NCBI RefSeq assembly: GCF_018143015.1
Contig: NC_054749.1
Span: 35,773,000 to 35,836,999, forward strand
Source: Lytechinus variegatus
Lineage: Eukaryota > Echinodermata > Echinoidea > Temnopleuroida > Toxopneustidae
Direction: 5' to 3'
Length of the DNA: 64,000 nucleotides
Program-made: the position numbers and the translations under genes
Notes under the pieces: model-generated
The model's input: the letters and a program-made list of their open reading frames with translations, nothing else
What the model was told of the DNA's origin: nothing
The model's database searches: none
Shown: positions 61,501-64,000 of the stretch, one piece after another
Layout: every line of letters starts with the position of its first letter
How positions within the stretch are numbered: position 1 is the first letter of the stretch

Positions 61501-64000
61501 CTTGGTATTCCTGGAGTTTGAGTCTCTTTAAAGGTGACTGAACTTATTGGGGGCACTTTGAAAATGGCATAAAACCCCCATTTCGTCCAGATTATGGCTC
61601 GAGTGCCGCAATTAACATGGGTCTTTAATGGACGCCTGACAATTAACCCCTGGATTAAAAATTTTTGTGCCACCTGTATCGCTTTGGATTGATTAAAACT
61701 TGGTATTCCTGGAGTTTGAGTCTCTTTAAAGGTGACTGAACTTATTGGGGGCACTTTGAAAATGGCATAAAACCCCCATTTCGTCCAGATTATGGCTCGA
61801 GTGCCACAATTAACAAGGGTCTTTAATGGACGCCTGACAATTAACCCCTGGATTAAAAATTTTTGTACCACCTGTATCGCTTTGGATTGATTGAAACTTG
61901 GTATTCCTGGAGTTTGAGTCTCTTTAAAGGTGACTGAACTTATTGGGGGCACTTTGAAAATGGCATAAAACCCCCATTTCGTCCAGATTATGGCTCGAGT
62001 GCCGCAATTAACATGGGTCTTTAATGGACGCCTGACAATTAACCCCTGCATTAAAAAATTTTGTGCCACCTGTATCGCTTTGGATTGATTGAAACTTGGT
62101 ATTCCTGGAGTTTGAGTCTCTTTAAAGGTGACTGAACTTATTGGGGGCACTTTGAAAATGGCATAAAACCCCCATTTCGTCCAGATTATGGCTCGAGTGC
62201 CGCAATTAACAAGGGTCTTTAATGGACGCCTGACAATTAACCCCTGGATTAAAAATTTTTGTGCCACCTGTATCGCTTTGGATTGAGTAGAACTTGGTAT
62301 TCCTGGAGTTTGAGTCTCTTTAAAGGTGACTGAACTTATTGGGGGCACTTTGAAAATGGCATAAAACCCCCATTTCGTCCAGATTATGGCTCGAGTGCCG
62401 CAATTAACAAGGGTCTTTAATGGACGCCTGACAATTAACCCCTGGATTAAAAATTTTTGTGCCACCTGTATCGCTTTGGATTGATTAAAACTTGGTATTC
62501 CTGGAGTTTGAGTCTCTTTAAAGGTGACTGAACTTATTGGGGGCACTTTGAAAATGGCATAAAACCCCCATTTCGTCCAGATTATGGCTCGAGTGCCGCA
62601 ATTAACAAGGGTCTTTAATGGACGCCTGACAATTAACCCCTGGATTAAAAATTTTTGTGCCACCTGTATCGCTTTGGATTGATTAAAACTTGGTATTCCT
62701 GGAGTTTGAGTCTCTTTAAAGGTGACTGAACTTATTGGGGGCACTTTGAAAATGGCATAAAACCCCCATTTCGTCCAGATTATGGCTCGAGTGCCGCAAT
62801 TAACATGGGTCTTTAATGGACGCCTGACAATTAACCCCTGGATTAAAAATTTTTGTGCCACCTGTATCGCTTTGGATTAATTAAAACTTGGTATTCCTGG
62901 AGTTTGAGTCTCTTTAAAGGTGACTGAACTTATTGGGGGCACTTTGAAAATGGCATAAAACCCCCATTTCGTCCAGATTATGGCTCGAGTGCCGCAATTA
63001 ACAAGGGTCTTTAATGGACGCCTGACAATTAACCCCTGGATTAAAAATTTTTGTGCCACCTGTATCGCTTTGGATTAATTAAAACTTGGTATTCCTGGAG
63101 TTTGAGTCTCTTTAAAGGTGACTGAACTTATTGGGGGCACTTTGAAAATGGCATAAAACCCCCATTTCGTCCAGATTATGGCTCGAGTGCCGCAATTAAC
63201 ATGGGTCTTTAATGGACGCCTGACAATTAACCCCTGGATTAAAAATTTTTGTGCCACCTGTATCGCTTTGGATTGATTAAAACTTGGTATTCCTGGAGTT
63301 TGAGTCTCTTTAAAGGTGACTGAACTTATTGGGGGCACTTTGAAAATGGCATAAAACCCCCATTTCGTCCAGATTATGGCTCGAGTGCCGCAATTAACAA
63401 GGGTCTTTAATGGACGCCTGACAATTAACCCTTGGATTAAAAATTTTTGTGCCACCTGTATCGCTTTGGATTGATTAGAACTTGGTATTCCTGGAGTTTG
63501 AGTCTCTTTAAAGGTGACTGAACTTATTGGGGGCACTTTGAAAATGGCATAAAACCCCCATTTCGTCCAGATTATGGCTCGAGTGCCGCAATTAACATGG
63601 GTCTTTAATGGACGCCTGACAATTAATCCCTGGATTAAAAATTTTTGTGCCACCTGTATCGCTTTGGATTGATTGAAACTTGGTATTCCTGGAGTTTGAG
63701 TCTCTTTAAAGGTGACTGAACTTATTGGGGGCACTTTGAAAATGGCATAAAACCCCCATTTCGTCCAGATTATGGCTCGAGTGCCGCAATTAACATGGGT
63801 CTTTAATGGACGCCTGACAATTAATCCCTGGATTAAAAATTTTTCTGCCACCTGTATCGCTTTGGATTGATTGAAACTTGGTATTCCTGGAGTTTGAGTC
63901 TCTTTAAAGGTGACTGAACTTATTGGGGGCACTTTGAAAATGGCATAAAACCCCATTTCGTCCAGATTAGGGCTCGAGTGCCGCAATTAACATGGGTCTT
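46583..64000. repeat. 198-bp satellite array, about 88 units, continuing past the window
   Basis: The 198-bp unit starts taatggacgcctgacaatta and is about 98-99% identical between copies. Neighbouring units mostly alternate between 'caagggtc' and 'catgggtc', so the basic higher-order unit is a 396-bp dimer. Rarer variants (gagtagaac, caaggatc, ggattaatt, gattagggc) recur at whole multiples of 198 bp. Because 198 is 66 codons and one minus-strand frame lacks stops, very long open frames result (for example 51949-58110). They are broken by 1-base losses in homopolymers at about 47395, 47915, 49102, 60474 and 63951, by TAG at about 51950 and by TAA at about 58127, 60502, 62878 and 63076. There is no methionine-led unique start, no domain, and the common variants change amino acids as often as not. 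I regard it as noncoding satellite. Only the left edge is in view. Confidence 0.97.

Noticed and set aside
49072..62861. Very long minus-strand open frames (up to 2053 codons) as repeat-protein genes
   Set aside because: They follow from a 198-bp unit divisible by three. Stops and single-base losses occur and have been amplified with the array, there is no unique start or domain, and common variants change amino acids freely.
46583..64000. CRISPR array or centromeric CENP-B box array
   Set aside because: The repeats are contiguous 198-bp units with no unique spacers, in eukaryotic DNA, and no CENP-B box consensus was found in the unit.

Overview
This window looks like animal nuclear DNA, most likely from an echinoderm and probably a sea urchin. 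The evidence is spliceosomal introns with GT/AG ends, a eukaryotic tRNA-Gly with a Pol III terminator, a CR1/L2-type non-LTR retrotransposon, tRNA-derived SINEs with ATT-rich tails, and many short TTAA-bounded foldback elements. I recall similar SINE and foldback families from sea urchin genomes, but no search was run, so the assignment is inference. Gene density is low.

Layout. 1-3035 is a foldback element with long inverted arms of roughly 150-190 bp repeats. 3.1-13.2 kb is AT-rich DNA with MITEs, microsatellites and three SINE copies; two of these belong to a family whose head resembles the Alu domain of 7SL RNA. 13,999-21,407 (minus) holds a five-exon gene that I assign to the MCRIP/FAM195 family; its introns contain MITEs, a SINE and a 66-bp tandem repeat that multiplies a splice acceptor. 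22.4-23.1 kb has an inverted duplication, a second hairpin and a GC-rich patch that could be the promoter area. 23,653-23,723 is tRNA-Gly(CCC). 27,923-36,363 (minus) is a nine-exon DPH7 gene (diphthine methylesterase, WD40 protein). Its last intron carries a 2.2-kb Tc1/mariner-like snapback, which itself contains a TTAA-bounded MITE. 39.3-43.4 kb holds the tail of a decayed retroelement and an apparently intact CR1/L2-like element with a 1072-residue ORF. 44.9-46.2 kb is a loose array of a GCTCGCGCTTCGCGCTCGC-type motif. From 46,583 to the window end there is a satellite of about 88 copies of a 198-bp unit.

How the parts relate. DPH7 and the MCRIP-like gene are the only host protein genes I could build. 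Both lie on the minus strand and nothing suggests that they work together. Everything else is mobile or satellite DNA. The very long minus-strand open frames across 46.5-64 kb are a by-product of a 198-bp (66-codon) satellite unit with no stop in one frame; I do not regard them as genes.
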